A DNA stretch of 64,000 bases from JANOZM01 sp031429355 (GCA_031429355.1 JANOZM010000004.1:124001-188000), one strand, 5' to 3'; shown: positions 52,898 to 61,573, counted from the first letter of the stretch. Notes: generated by a model not told the origin, from the letters alone. A program made the numbers and translations.

Positions 52898-53157
52898 AGC
52901 GTTAAATGTAAAAAGACAAACTTGTAAAAAGCCAAACCATTAACGCAATAGTTCAGCCCAAATATTCTGGCTGTGAAGCTGGCCGCCTGCAATGCGAATT
53001 TGAGCAGATTAAAGCGGATTTTTAGAGGTACTTTTGCGCTTTAAAGGTCCGTTCGCCGAAACAAACAAGCAAAGGAGCCAGCAGACAATCGAATTAACTG
53101 GCAATTTATTGAACTAAAACAATCGGCGAGGCGGTAAAATGTCGTTTGAAATTACTA
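52084..53157 (+). mobile_element. IS91-family remnant, copy B
   Basis: Transposase C-terminal part plus about 260 nt of downstream noncoding sequence, ending at the same GAAATTACTA as copy A. Compared with A, B has a short duplication of GTAAAAAG-type sequence just after the stop (about 52910-52935). A and B lie in direct orientation 7.1 kb apart and bracket the AAA-FtsH operon. Confidence 0.85.
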
Positions 53158-53288
53158 TGCCCCGGTCTGGTTCTATTGGCTCCTCAAGTGTGGACACTAA
53201 TAAATTGAAAGACTCAATTGAACAAATTTTAGTCGCTGGTAAATCTGTAGTCGTCGCTGAACAAAGAAAACTATCTTCAAACTCATGA
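53139..53288 (+). CDS. Short ORF coupled to the HipA-like kinase
   Basis: 49 codons from ATG 53139 (or 43 from ATG 53157). The first six codons lie in the IS91 terminus, so the present 5' end was created by the IS junction. The body (SVDTNKLKDSIEQILVAGKSVVVAEQRKL) has no visible helix-turn-helix. Its TGA overlaps the kinase ATG (ATGA at 53285), showing coupling. Position is that of a HipB-type antitoxin, but it may be only the 3' stub of one. Confidence 0.45.
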   Translation: MSFEITMPRSGSIGSSSVDTNKLKDSIEQILVAGKSVVVAEQRKLSSNS

Positions 53289-54160
53289 ACCAGTACCCCA
53301 TTTTCAGCGTTGAGCCATCGGAACGGCTTGAGCAAGAGCCCCTAGGCAGTAAAGAAAAATTTTGGGTTGAACGTACCGATGGTTTGTGGTTGTTTAAATT
53401 CGCACGCCCCGGTACAGGTGAAGACTGGGCGGAAAAATTAGCTGCCGAATATGCACACGTGCTTGAAATCGAGGCGCCTCGCATTGAGTTAGCAACTTTC
53501 GATGGAAAGCGCGGTTGTTTGTGCAAAAGTTTCATTGATGAAAAGCAGGGCGAAGCTTTGATTCACGGTAATGAAGTGTTATCTGGCAATGTAGCAGGCT
53601 ACGATTCAACGAAACTTTACAGTCAGAGTAGTCACACAGTAGCCAATATTTTGCAGGCAGTGCAAGGCGTTTTTAGCGAGCCTCAAGAGTTTGAAACAGC
53701 TGCCCAAACATTGGCAACCTATTTAGTGTTAGACGCTTTAATTGGAAATACAGACAGACATCACGAAAATTGGGGGCTTAAACGTACGCCGCGTGGAACA
53801 TTGGTTGCGCCATCGTTCGACCATGCGTCTTCTTTAGGCAGGGAAAACTCGGCTTTGCGTTGTCAGCAAATTCTTGATGGGCGTAACTTAGATGGGTACC
53901 TCAAACGGGGTCGCGGTGGCATATACTTAAAGGAGAGCGACAAGCACGGCGCTTCTCCATTGAACTTAGTCATTTCTGTTGCAAAACAATACCCAGATTA
54001 TTTTAAGGGCTGGCGCAGTAAATTAGACCAATTATTGGATGAACATGTAAGGGATCTGACCTATCAGATTCCAGAAAATTTAGCCTCAAGTGTTGCAAAA
54101 AATTTTGCCGTTAGTATGGTAATTACCGCTAGAAATACTTTAATGCAGGAACTGGTATGA
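53285..54160 (+). CDS. HipA-like Ser/Thr kinase, minimal (kinase core only)
   Basis: 291 aa. Retains the HipA catalytic core: WLFKFARP (ATP lysine K38), LVLDALIGNTDRHHENWGL (catalytic D157, N162) and APSFDHASSLG (metal D179). It lacks the HipA N-terminal subdomain, which is encoded as the next gene. This recalls the three-gene HipBST systems, in which the toxin HipT is a short kinase and HipS is the detached N-domain. Known HipA and HipT phosphorylate aminoacyl-tRNA synthetases; the target here is unknown. Start overlaps the upstream short ORF, and stop overlaps the next gene by 4 nt. Confidence 0.85.
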   Translation: MNQYPIFSVEPSERLEQEPLGSKEKFWVERTDGLWLFKFARPGTGEDWAEKLAAEYAHVLEIEAPRIELATFDGKRGCLCKSFIDEKQGEALIHGNEVLSGNVAGYDSTKLYSQSSHTVANILQAVQGVFSEPQEFETAAQTLATYLVLDALIGNTDRHHENWGLKRTPRGTLVAPSFDHASSLGRENSALRCQQILDGRNLDGYLKRGRGGIYLKESDKHGASPLNLVISVAKQYPDYFKGWRSKLDQLLDEHVRDLTYQIPENLASSVAKNFAVSMVITARNTLMQELV

Positions 54161-54912
54161 AAACAGTTTATATGGCGTGGCAGGCGCACGATGCGTCACG
54201 TGCATGGTTTCCAATTGGTCGCCTTGATTTTGACGATGAAATCGATCAGTACGCGTTTGCTTACACTCAAGGGGCTTCACATGCGCAAGCTTGTGGCTTT
54301 ACTCCATTAGTTGCGTTCCCCAAATTGGATCAAACGTATAAGTCTGCCGAACTATTTTCTTTGTTTAAAAATCGAATCTTGCGGGAAAATCGACCCGAGT
54401 TTAAGGATTTTTTAAGGTCGCTAGCGATCCCAGGTAACTCGCCAACCCCAATAGAGGTTTTGGCTGCGAGCGGTGGGGAAAGAAAAACTGACTCGCTGCA
54501 GATTTTCCCTAAAATTGAGTTGGCGCTAGATCGCAGTTTTTCCACACGGTTTTTTATTCACGGTTCAAGGTACTTAAGTAACGATAGTCAGACTCGCTTA
54601 GATACGCTTGTGCAAAATGAGTCGCTGCGTTTATGCCTTGAAACAGCGAACCCAGCGGGTGGAAATGCGTTGCAACTTCAATCGCAAGACTACAAGGTAT
54701 TAGGTTGGTGCCCGCGCTTTTTAGTTGACGATTTAACTAGAGCACTGCTGGCCGAAATTTGCCCGTTTCAAGTTAAAGTACTGCAACATAATTCCATGCA
54801 AACACCAACTGAGCGCCGAGTGTTGGTCGAGCTTTCCGGTTGTTTTCCAGAGCATTTTTCGCCAATGCAAAGCGATGTTTATAAACCGTATGTGGGAATG
54901 AAAACGAAGTGA
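54157..54912 (+). CDS. HipA-N-subdomain (HipS-like) protein with C-terminal HIRAN-like domain
   Basis: 251 aa. Residues about 18-120 match the HipA N-subdomain pattern: PIGRLDFDDEIDQYAFAYT, LFSLFKNRIL, FKDFLRSLAI, GGERKTDSLQIFP. Residues about 155-240 look like a HIRAN domain (LRLCLETANPAGGNALQL then LGWCPRFLVDDLTRALL), an OB-like fold that binds single-stranded DNA 3' ends in HLTF. By analogy with HipS it may restrain the kinase, with HIRAN adding DNA-end sensing. Both calls are by eye. Overlaps the kinase stop (ATGA). Confidence 0.75.
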   Translation: MKTVYMAWQAHDASRAWFPIGRLDFDDEIDQYAFAYTQGASHAQACGFTPLVAFPKLDQTYKSAELFSLFKNRILRENRPEFKDFLRSLAIPGNSPTPIEVLAASGGERKTDSLQIFPKIELALDRSFSTRFFIHGSRYLSNDSQTRLDTLVQNESLRLCLETANPAGGNALQLQSQDYKVLGWCPRFLVDDLTRALLAEICPFQVKVLQHNSMQTPTERRVLVELSGCFPEHFSPMQSDVYKPYVGMKTK

Positions 54913-54921
54913 AATTCCTGA

Positions 54922-55663
54922 TTGCAGACACTTTCACAGCTAGCCTTGCTTCTCCAAACCCCAGCGCCAACCGACCAAGCGCTGCAATTATTATTACGTT
55001 CGATCATTATTAGCATAATGAAACGCTTGGTTCGCCAAGGCGTATTGGTACAAGCGCAAGATCAATGGTATGTGGCCGACACGGTTGCCGAAGATACGGA
55101 CACCAGTGCATTAAGGCCGCTGCAGCATGCTCAATTGTTTACCGCATTGCCTTTGGCCCCTAGGGCCGGCCGCAAGGTGCTGACCTTGCGCGAGGCGATG
55201 CCGATTGATACTGAGACCGACTATGAAGCTAAAGACCCCATGGCGCGATGGCACCACGCATCAAGTGATGTCGCCGTTGGAGTTTATGCAAAGGCTCGCG
55301 GCGCTGGTGCCAAGACTACGCCTTCACTTAATCCGATTTCATGGAGTGCTGGCACCGAATGCGAAGTGGCGCTCAAAGGTAGTGCCGCAGGCGTCAAATG
55401 AAACTAAGTCATTGAATGCAACGCCAACGGCAACTGACAGCCTAGAGCCACCCGAACAGGGTCGGCCGATGCGCTTGGGTTGGGCCAAACTATTGAAACG
55501 GGTGTTCAACCTAGACTTAACTCATTGCCCGCACTGTGGCGGGCAATTGAGAATCGTTGCAGCGATCCTGCAGCGTCAAGCCATAGACAAGATCCTGAAT
55601 CACCTTGGGTTAGATCCGCAACCGCCGCCCCGAGCGCCAGCACGCGGACAAATGGCGTTCTGA
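54922..55663 (+). pseudogene. Decayed IS91-family transposase, copy C
   Basis: Begins 10 nt after the HIRAN gene stop and includes slightly more N-terminal sequence than copy B (LALLLQTPAPTDQALQLLL before MKRLVRQGVL). A 164-bp internal deletion relative to copy B at 55227/55228 shifts the frame, so the rest (VMSPLEFMQRLAALVPRLRL to GQMAF, with HCPHCGGQLR) is read in another frame to the stop at 55663. Non-functional. Confidence 0.85.
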
Positions 55664-55720
55664 AGCGTCAAGAGTAAAAAGACAAATTAACAACGCAATA
55701 GTTCAGCCCAAATATTCTAG
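54922..55720 (+). mobile_element. IS91-family remnant, copy C
   Basis: Extends about 57 nt past the transposase stop, matching copies A and B up to AAATATTCT (55720), then diverges, so the terminal about 200 nt of the 3' end are missing here. Same orientation as A and B. Confidence 0.8.
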
Positions 55721-55786
55721 CCTCGAGGCAATATCCGGTGGTGCATTGCTGCTGGCTGTATCGGCAACACGGGCTAGTACTATCGA

Positions 55787-55975
55787 TTAGCTTTGTGTCC
55801 AAGGGTTAATCAACGCTAAACCCATTTGTTCGAAGTGTTTGGTATTGCGTGTGGCTAAGGTTGCACCGGGAAAAATACAAACCGCTGCGTTTTGTTGATC
55901 AAGCCAAGCGAGAACGGTTGTGTCTGGCTTGCTATGCATTAATTCAAATACGACATTGGTATCCAACACAATCAT
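55787..55975 (-). pseudogene. PIN-domain (VapC/FitB) toxin with in-frame internal deletion
   Basis: 62 codons. The start (MIVLDTNVVFELMHSKPD, then VLAWLDQQNAA) and end (ATLATRNTKHFEQMGLALINPW) are typical of a toxin of about 138 aa. About 75 central residues, including the middle catalytic acids, are gone and the two parts join in frame. It cannot be an active nuclease. Lies 17 nt downstream of its antitoxin gene. Confidence 0.8.
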
Positions 55976-55992
55976 GTTGGTGTTGCCTTGCC

Positions 55993-56256
55993 TTAACTAG
56001 CGCTGGGACTAATGTTGTCAAAATTAGCTGCCCGGCCAACTTCTGCGCGCTTTGGAAGTTCAATACCTTCTCCGCCCAATGCCAGAAACCGAGCGTGAAT
56101 GCGGCTTCCTAAACCTGATGGTAAAGGTGAGTGGACCAAAGCGGTGCGTAAAATGGTTCGTACCTCTTCTTCCATAGAATGGCCATTGGCGGCCGCAGCC
56201 AACCGTAGCTTGATTTTAAGAACAGGCTCAATGTTTCTAATGGTTAGCGTGGACAA
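55993..56256 (-). CDS. RHH antitoxin of the FitA/StbC type
   Basis: 87 aa. N-terminal ribbon-helix-helix (TLTIRNIEPVLKIKLRLAAAANGHSMEEEVRTILRTAL) for DNA binding, then a C-terminal tail (about 45-87) that would neutralise a PIN toxin. The partner at 55787 is deleted, so this antitoxin is orphaned; it might still repress or counter related PIN toxins such as those at 62.7 and 63.6 kb. Confidence 0.8.
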   Translation of the reverse strand: MSTLTIRNIEPVLKIKLRLAAAANGHSMEEEVRTILRTALVHSPLPSGLGSRIHARFLALGGEGIELPKRAEVGRAANFDNISPSAS

Positions 56257-56482
56257 TGGCGGTTTCTTTCAAAAAATGCATGCAACGCATTCAATGCTAG
56301 CAAAAACGTCACCTTTTGCAAGCACTTTTGGATCGTCGCGGAGATTTGGTGCATCGCACCGCATTGGACGGTTTTCGGCAATACGTAAATATTTACGCTC
56401 GATATTGGCGCGTTTAAACCCAAGTCAGTGCTTTGATCTTTGGTTCGGTAGCCGATTTGCCCGCTTTATGCGCCTAAACCAT
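56257..56482. other. Gap upstream of urtA, no gene seen
   Basis: No credible ORF on either strand. Contains a small dyad GGTGC-ATC-GCACC at 56348-56360, about 135 nt upstream of the sigma-54 -24 box. The order of its half-sites is the reverse of an NtrC site. It presumably holds the enhancer region for urtA and the promoter of the antitoxin gene. Confidence 0.5.
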
Positions 56483-56499
56483 CTGGCACAGCCCTTGCG
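56483..56499 (+). promoter_or_regulatory. Sigma-54 (RpoN) promoter for urtABCDE
   Basis: CTGGCACAGCCCTTGCG has TGGCAC and TTGC boxes with the invariant GG-N10-GC spacing. About 95 nt upstream of the urtA ATG. Fits nitrogen-limitation control of urea uptake. Confidence 0.8.
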
Positions 56500-56593
56500 T
56501 TGCAGCTAGACAAAGATTCTCGTTTTCGCTTGACGGCGGTTGCCGGAGTCTTGTTAAGCCAATAATTACTCAACAGAGCTCAGGAGCCCTTTC

Positions 56594-57856
56594 ATGAATC
56601 GTCGTAGCACCCTTAAAAGCCTAGTCGCAGCCGCTTCCGCCGCCACCGTCCCACAATATGTATTCGCACAAGGCAATACCATTAAAGTGGGTGTCTTGCA
56701 TAGCCTATCCGGCACCATGGCTATCTCGGAAACAGTTCTAAAAGACACCGTGCTCATGGCGATTGAAGAGATCAATGCTAAAGGTGGCGTGTTGGGCAAA
56801 AAGCTAGAGCCGGTCATCGTCGACCCCGCTTCTAACTGGCCATTGTTTGCAGAAAAAACCCGCCAATTGTTAACGCAAGACAAAGTTTCGGTCATGTTTG
56901 GTTGCTGGACTTCAGTGTCACGCAAATCAGTTTTACCGGTGGTTGAAGAGCTCAATGGTTTACTGTTTTATCCTGTGCAATACGAAGGCGAAGAGTTATC
57001 CAAAAACGTGTTTTATACTGGCGCAGCCCCTAACCAACAAGCCATTCCGGCAGTCGATTACCTAATGAGTAAAGATGGCGGCGGCGCAAAGCGTTGGGTC
57101 TTGTTAGGTACCGACTATGTTTACCCACGTACTACCAATAAAATTTTGCGCGCTTACCTCAAAAGCAAAGGCGTCAAAGACACTGATATCGACGAAAAAT
57201 ACACCCCGTTTGGCCACAGCGACTATCAAACCATCGTAGCCGATGTTAAGAAGTTTTCAGCTGGTGGCAAGACCGCAGTTGTCTCCACAATTAATGGCGA
57301 CTCTAACGTGCCTTTCTACAAAGAATTGGGCAACGCAGGCTTGAAGGCAAAAGACGTTCCAGTGGTTGCGTTCTCGGTTGGTGAAGAAGAGTTACGCGGT
57401 GTTGATACCAAACCATTAGTTGGCCATTTGGCTGCATGGAATTACTTCCAAAGTATCAAGAGCCCAGCCAATGATGCGTTTATAAAAAAATGGTCTGAGT
57501 ACGCAAAACGTAAAGGTATTGCTGGGCATAAAGACAAAGCATTGACCAATGACCCAATGGAGGCGACTTACATCGGTATCAATATGTGGAAGCAAGCCGT
57601 TGAAAAAGCTAAGTCTGTTGAAGTGGATAAAGTGATCGCTGCGATGGCCGGCCAAACCTTTACAGCTCCGAGCGGAATTACCAGCAAGATGGATGAGAAA
57701 AACCATCACCTGCATAAGAGCGTATTTATTGGCGAAATTAAAGCGGACGGTCAATTTAATGTCGTATGGAAAACCCCTGGTCCAGTAAAAGCGAAGCCAT
57801 GGTCACCGTACATCGACGGCAATGCCGGTAAGCCCGATGAGCCTGTAAAAAAATAA
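56594..57856 (+). CDS. urtA: Urea ABC transporter substrate-binding protein
   Basis: 420-aa periplasmic receptor. Twin-arginine-like signal (NRRSTLKSLVAAASAATVP, cut near VFAQG), then IKVGVLHSLSGTMAISE and GCWTSVSRKSVLPVVEE, HNLLFYP-type FYPVQYEGEE and ATYIGINMWKQA, characteristic of UrtA within the branched-chain receptor family. CAGGAG ribosome-binding site upstream. First gene of urtABCDE; followed by a terminator-like hairpin that may allow UrtA to be made in excess. Confidence 0.95.
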   Translation: MNRRSTLKSLVAAASAATVPQYVFAQGNTIKVGVLHSLSGTMAISETVLKDTVLMAIEEINAKGGVLGKKLEPVIVDPASNWPLFAEKTRQLLTQDKVSVMFGCWTSVSRKSVLPVVEELNGLLFYPVQYEGEELSKNVFYTGAAPNQQAIPAVDYLMSKDGGGAKRWVLLGTDYVYPRTTNKILRAYLKSKGVKDTDIDEKYTPFGHSDYQTIVADVKKFSAGGKTAVVSTINGDSNVPFYKELGNAGLKAKDVPVVAFSVGEEELRGVDTKPLVGHLAAWNYFQSIKSPANDAFIKKWSEYAKRKGIAGHKDKALTNDPMEATYIGINMWKQAVEKAKSVEVDKVIAAMAGQTFTAPSGITSKMDEKNHHLHKSVFIGEIKADGQFNVVWKTPGPVKAKPWSPYIDGNAGKPDEPVKK

Positions 57857-57878
57857 ATTGAAGACGCATTGCTTTTTG

Positions 57879-57915
57879 AAAGGCGGGTGCCAACCCTGTG
57901 GTGTCCGCCTTTTTT
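57879..57915 (+). terminator. Terminator-like hairpin between urtA and urtB
   Basis: AAAGGCGG (57879-57886) pairs with CCGCCTTT (57905-57912) and runs into a T-tract. Probably partial, giving excess receptor over membrane subunits. It also argues that urtB starts downstream, at 57941. Confidence 0.75.
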
Positions 57916-57940
57916 GTTCCCGCGAAAGTTCTCTATTTGT

Positions 57941-59545
57941 ATGAAGTTTAATGTTGTAAGCCTGATGTTTTTTGTAATCTTTTGTTTGAACCTAATGTCG
58001 GTTCGAACCAGTTGGGCTTTAACGCAAACCCAAGCACTAGAAATGGCTAGCGGTGAAGGCGATGCACGCGTTGCTGCGATCAACGCGATTGTAAATATTG
58101 TAGTCAGTGCACCTGACGAAAAAGCCGTAGCTTTTATTCAAGCGCTTGCAGATGATTCTGTAAAAGTTACTGCGGGGCGCGCATACATTATCAAGAGCGA
58201 TCAGTTTATAGACCCAGTAACCGGCCAAGCGGTAGCTGCTGTTGCAGGCGCAGAAGACGTTGTTAACAACAACCGCATGCGTGGTGAACTTGATGCTGCG
58301 CTAGCCGCATTCAAATTACGCGACGCAGAAGCAACAGTGCGAGCGCAAGCAGTCAAAAATTTACAAGACAGTGCCGATGAATCGAAACTATTATTAATTG
58401 AATCGGCAATTGCACGCGAACCCGATGCGGCTATAAAAGTCAGCTTATCGATGATTCGCTTTAAAGTCCTTTTAAATAGTGCGGACCCTGCAAAACGTTT
58501 AGAGTCGGCGCTAGCTTTAGCTCGCAGTAAAAGTAACAACGTCGAGGCGTTATTAAACGAGCGCCTCAAAATAGAAGAAGATGCAAAGGTTAAGTCGGCC
58601 TTAACCGAAGCGTTAACTGCAATTAAATCGGGTCAGCGCATGGGTAACCAAGTAGCGGCCTTATTTACGGGTATTAGCTTAGGTTCAATATTGCTTTTGG
58701 TAGCCCTTGGTTTAGCCATTACTTACGGTCTAATGGGCGTCATTAACATGGCCCACGGCGAGCTAATGATGATTGGTGCTTACGCTACCTTTGTTGTGCA
58801 AATACTGTTTAGAAAATATTTACCCGATTACTTCAACGCCTATTTAATTGTTGCAGTACCGGTCTCGTTTTTAGTCAGTGCACTTATTGGCGCTTTATTA
58901 GAAAAGACCGTTATTCGTCACTTGTATGGGCGGCCACTAGAAACGCTGCTGGCTACTTGGGGTATCAGTTTAATTTTGATGCAAGCGGTTCGCACTCTTT
59001 TTGGTGCCCAAAACGTTGGTGTAGAAAACCCTAGTTGGATGAGTGGCAGCCTAACGGTTTTGGGTGATGTCACCTTGCCCTACAACCGTTTAATTATTGT
59101 GGCGTTTTCTATTGCGGTTTTGGTCAGCATGGCTCTTTTAATCGGCAAGACGCGCCTGGGATTATTTGTGCGTGCCGTTACTCAAAATCGTCCCATCGCA
59201 TCTAGTATGGGTGTTCACACGGCAAGGGTCGATACCTACGCATTTGCATTGGGGTCGGGAATTGCTGGTTTGGCCGGTTGTGCGTTAAGCCAAATAGGCA
59301 ACGTTGGCCCCGATCTTGGTCAAGCCTATATTGTCGATTCGTTTATGGTGGTCGTGCTGGGCGGGGTTGGTCAGTTGGCAGGCACCGTCTACGCTGCCTT
59401 TGGTTTGGGCATTTTTAATAAATATTTAGAAGGTTGGACCGGTGCTGTATTAGCAAAAATTGCCATCCTAGTTTTTATTATTGTGTTTATTCAAAAGCGT
59501 CCGCAGGGCTTGTTTGCTGTTAAGGGAAGAAATGCAGATGCTTAG
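57941..59545 (+). CDS. urtB: Urea ABC transporter permease UrtB
   Basis: About 534 aa from ATG 57941; a longer frame back to 57869 would include the hairpin. Signal peptide (VSLMFFVIFCLNLMSV), a helical periplasmic N-domain of about 220 residues (ALEMASGEGDARVAAINAI and repeats), then the LivH-type permease with about 8 helices (ITYGLMGVINMAHGELMMIGA, GIAGLAGCALSQIG). The long N-domain is typical of UrtB rather than LivH. Overlaps urtC. Confidence 0.94.
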   Translation: MKFNVVSLMFFVIFCLNLMSVRTSWALTQTQALEMASGEGDARVAAINAIVNIVVSAPDEKAVAFIQALADDSVKVTAGRAYIIKSDQFIDPVTGQAVAAVAGAEDVVNNNRMRGELDAALAAFKLRDAEATVRAQAVKNLQDSADESKLLLIESAIAREPDAAIKVSLSMIRFKVLLNSADPAKRLESALALARSKSNNVEALLNERLKIEEDAKVKSALTEALTAIKSGQRMGNQVAALFTGISLGSILLLVALGLAITYGLMGVINMAHGELMMIGAYATFVVQILFRKYLPDYFNAYLIVAVPVSFLVSALIGALLEKTVIRHLYGRPLETLLATWGISLILMQAVRTLFGAQNVGVENPSWMSGSLTVLGDVTLPYNRLIIVAFSIAVLVSMALLIGKTRLGLFVRAVTQNRPIASSMGVHTARVDTYAFALGSGIAGLAGCALSQIGNVGPDLGQAYIVDSFMVVVLGGVGQLAGTVYAAFGLGIFNKYLEGWTGAVLAKIAILVFIIVFIQKRPQGLFAVKGRNADA

Positions 59546-60698
59546 TGCAACTGAAATCGCCAGCCCCGCAAGGTTTGACAATCCGCGTCAACGCTTGTTG
59601 TCGGCCCGCGCGTGGTTTAGCTTTGTTTTGATTGCGCTAATCGTTTGCGTGTTGGTCCCAGTTTTAAATTTGGCCGTACCTAAAGACAGTGCGTTTCACT
59701 TAAGCGATTACGCCGTGGGTTTGGTGGGCAAAATTATGTGCTACGCCATTTGTGCTTTAGCAATCGATTTAATTTGGGGCTATACCGGCATCTTGTCGTT
59801 AGGGCATGGTTTGTTTTTTGCCCTAGGTGGCTACGTTATGGGCATGTATTTAATGCGCCAAATTGGTCGAGACGGAAACTACAAAAGCGAACTGCCAGAC
59901 TTTATGGTTTTTCTCGATTGGAAAACTTTGCCTTGGCACTGGACCTTGAGCGACAGCTTTTTAGCGACGCTTGTTTTAATTGTGCTGGTGCCTGGTGTAA
60001 TCGCCTGGGTGTTTGGCTACTTTGCGTTTCGCTCGCGTATCAAGGGCGTGTATTTTTCGATTATTACCCAGGCGCTTACTTTTGCAGCAATGCTGTTATT
60101 TTTTCGTAACGAAACGGGCTTTGGCGGTAACAATGGGTTTACCGATTTTAAACGCATCGTGGGTTATGCCATTGCAACGCCAACCACGCGCATGATCTTA
60201 TTTGTTTTAACCGGCGTTACGCTACTGCTGTTTTTTTTGTTGGCCCGTTGGATCGTTACCAGTAAATTCGGTCGCGTCTTACAAGCCATTCGCGACGCAG
60301 AAAGTCGAGTCATGTTTTGCGGTTATAACCCGGTTAACTACAAGCTGGCCGTGTGGACGCTGTCAGCCGTTATGTGTGGCATTGCAGGCGCGCTCTATGT
60401 ACCACAGGTGGGCATTATCAACCCCAGCGAAATGAGTACTGCAGCATCGATCGAAATGGCGGTTTGGGCCGCAGTGGGTGGACGTGGAAGTTTGATGGGC
60501 CCAATCATTGGAGCTTTTTTAGTTAATGGTGCAAAGAGTTGGTTTACAGTGGCAATTCCCGAATTTTGGTTGTTCTTTTTAGGGGCCTTATTTATTGCGG
60601 TCACGTTGTATTTGCCCAAAGGTGTTGTGGGCGCAGTTCAACAATTAATAGCAAAGTTTTTGCGTGGTGACAAAGCCTCGTCAAGGCGCGCATTATGA
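59538..60698 (+). CDS. urtC: Urea ABC transporter permease UrtC
   Basis: About 386 aa from ATG 59538, with AAGGGAAG 8 nt upstream. ATG 59532 is nearly as good; both overlap the end of urtB. LivM-type permease with about 10 helices and GYTGILSLGHGLFFALGGY plus AVGGRGSLMGPIIGA. Pairs with UrtB to form the membrane channel. Stop overlaps urtD by ATGA. Confidence 0.94.
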   Translation: MLSATEIASPARFDNPRQRLLSARAWFSFVLIALIVCVLVPVLNLAVPKDSAFHLSDYAVGLVGKIMCYAICALAIDLIWGYTGILSLGHGLFFALGGYVMGMYLMRQIGRDGNYKSELPDFMVFLDWKTLPWHWTLSDSFLATLVLIVLVPGVIAWVFGYFAFRSRIKGVYFSIITQALTFAAMLLFFRNETGFGGNNGFTDFKRIVGYAIATPTTRMILFVLTGVTLLLFFLLARWIVTSKFGRVLQAIRDAESRVMFCGYNPVNYKLAVWTLSAVMCGIAGALYVPQVGIINPSEMSTAASIEMAVWAAVGGRGSLMGPIIGAFLVNGAKSWFTVAIPEFWLFFLGALFIAVTLYLPKGVVGAVQQLIAKFLRGDKASSRRAL

Positions 60699-61573
60699 CT
60701 CCAGAACTAATGAAGCAAGGCGCAGCACGACTGGCCGCAGCACGCGCCCGTGATTTACAAAACAATGTCGGCAGCTCGGGCGGTCGAAGCGCAGGCTACG
60801 GGGTACTGGCGTCTTCTACAGAACTCGATATTAGACATGGCCGAATTTTGTACTTAGAAAATGTAAGCCGTAGCTTTGATGGTTTTAAAGCAATTAACAA
60901 TTTAAGTATTGATATCGCGCCAGGTGAATTACGTTGCATCATTGGTCCTAACGGTGCTGGCAAGACCACGATGATGGATATTATTACTGGAAAAACCAAG
61001 CCCGATTCGGGGTCGGTTTTTTTCGGCAGCACTATCGATCTTTTGCGTTTTAACGAGCCACAAATTGCTAGCCTTGGCATTGGCCGTAAATTTCAAAAGC
61101 CCACCGTTTTTGAACAGCTCTCAGTCTTTGAAAATTTAGAGCTCGCTTTGGCAACCGATAAACGTGCAGCCCATTCGCTGCGCTTTAAACTAAACGGAGC
61201 ACAGACCGATCTTTTAGCTAGCGTGTTAGAGACGATTCATTTAAAAAGTCAGGCTTTTACATTGGCAGGAATATTAAGCCATGGTCAAAAACAGTGGTTA
61301 GAAATTGGTATGTTGCTAATGCAAGACCCGAAGTTGCTGCTGTTGGATGAACCTGTTGCGGGAATGACCGATGAAGAAACTGAACGTACGGCGCAATTAT
61401 TTTTAAGCCTAAAAGGTAAACACAGCTTAATGGTCGTAGAGCACGATATGAATTTCATTAAAGCGATTAGCGAAAAAGTTACGGTTTTACACGAAGGTGC
61501 TGTGTTGGCTGAGGGCAGCCTAGAGCAAGTACAAGCGAATGAAAAAGTTATTGAAGTGTACTTGGGGCGCTAG
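60695..61573 (+). CDS. urtD: Urea ABC transporter ATPase UrtD
   Basis: 292 aa. An N-terminal extension of about 45 residues precedes the ABC domain. Walker A GPNGAGKT, the urea-type signature LSHGQKQWLEIGMLLMQDP, Walker B LLLLDEPVAGM, and the switch His in VVEHDM. Energises urea import together with UrtE. Overlaps urtC by 4 nt; urtE starts 2 nt after its stop. Confidence 0.95.
   Translation: MTPELMKQGAARLAAARARDLQNNVGSSGGRSAGYGVLASSTELDIRHGRILYLENVSRSFDGFKAINNLSIDIAPGELRCIIGPNGAGKTTMMDIITGKTKPDSGSVFFGSTIDLLRFNEPQIASLGIGRKFQKPTVFEQLSVFENLELALATDKRAAHSLRFKLNGAQTDLLASVLETIHLKSQAFTLAGILSHGQKQWLEIGMLLMQDPKLLLLDEPVAGMTDEETERTAQLFLSLKGKHSLMVVEHDMNFIKAISEKVTVLHEGAVLAEGSLEQVQANEKVIEVYLGR

Noticed and set aside
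45710..55720. Prophage
   Set aside because: No integrase, capsid, tail, terminase or lysis genes; only IS91 remnants and TA or enzyme genes.
56348..56360. GGTGC-ATC-GCACC as an NtrC site for urtA
   Set aside because: Half-sites are in the reverse order (NtrC sites read GCACC-N5-GGTGC) and the spacer is three bases.
56099..56509. 136-codon plus-strand ORF before urtA
   Set aside because: Overlaps the RHH antitoxin on the other strand and the sigma-54 promoter; no recognisable domain and Arg-rich composition.
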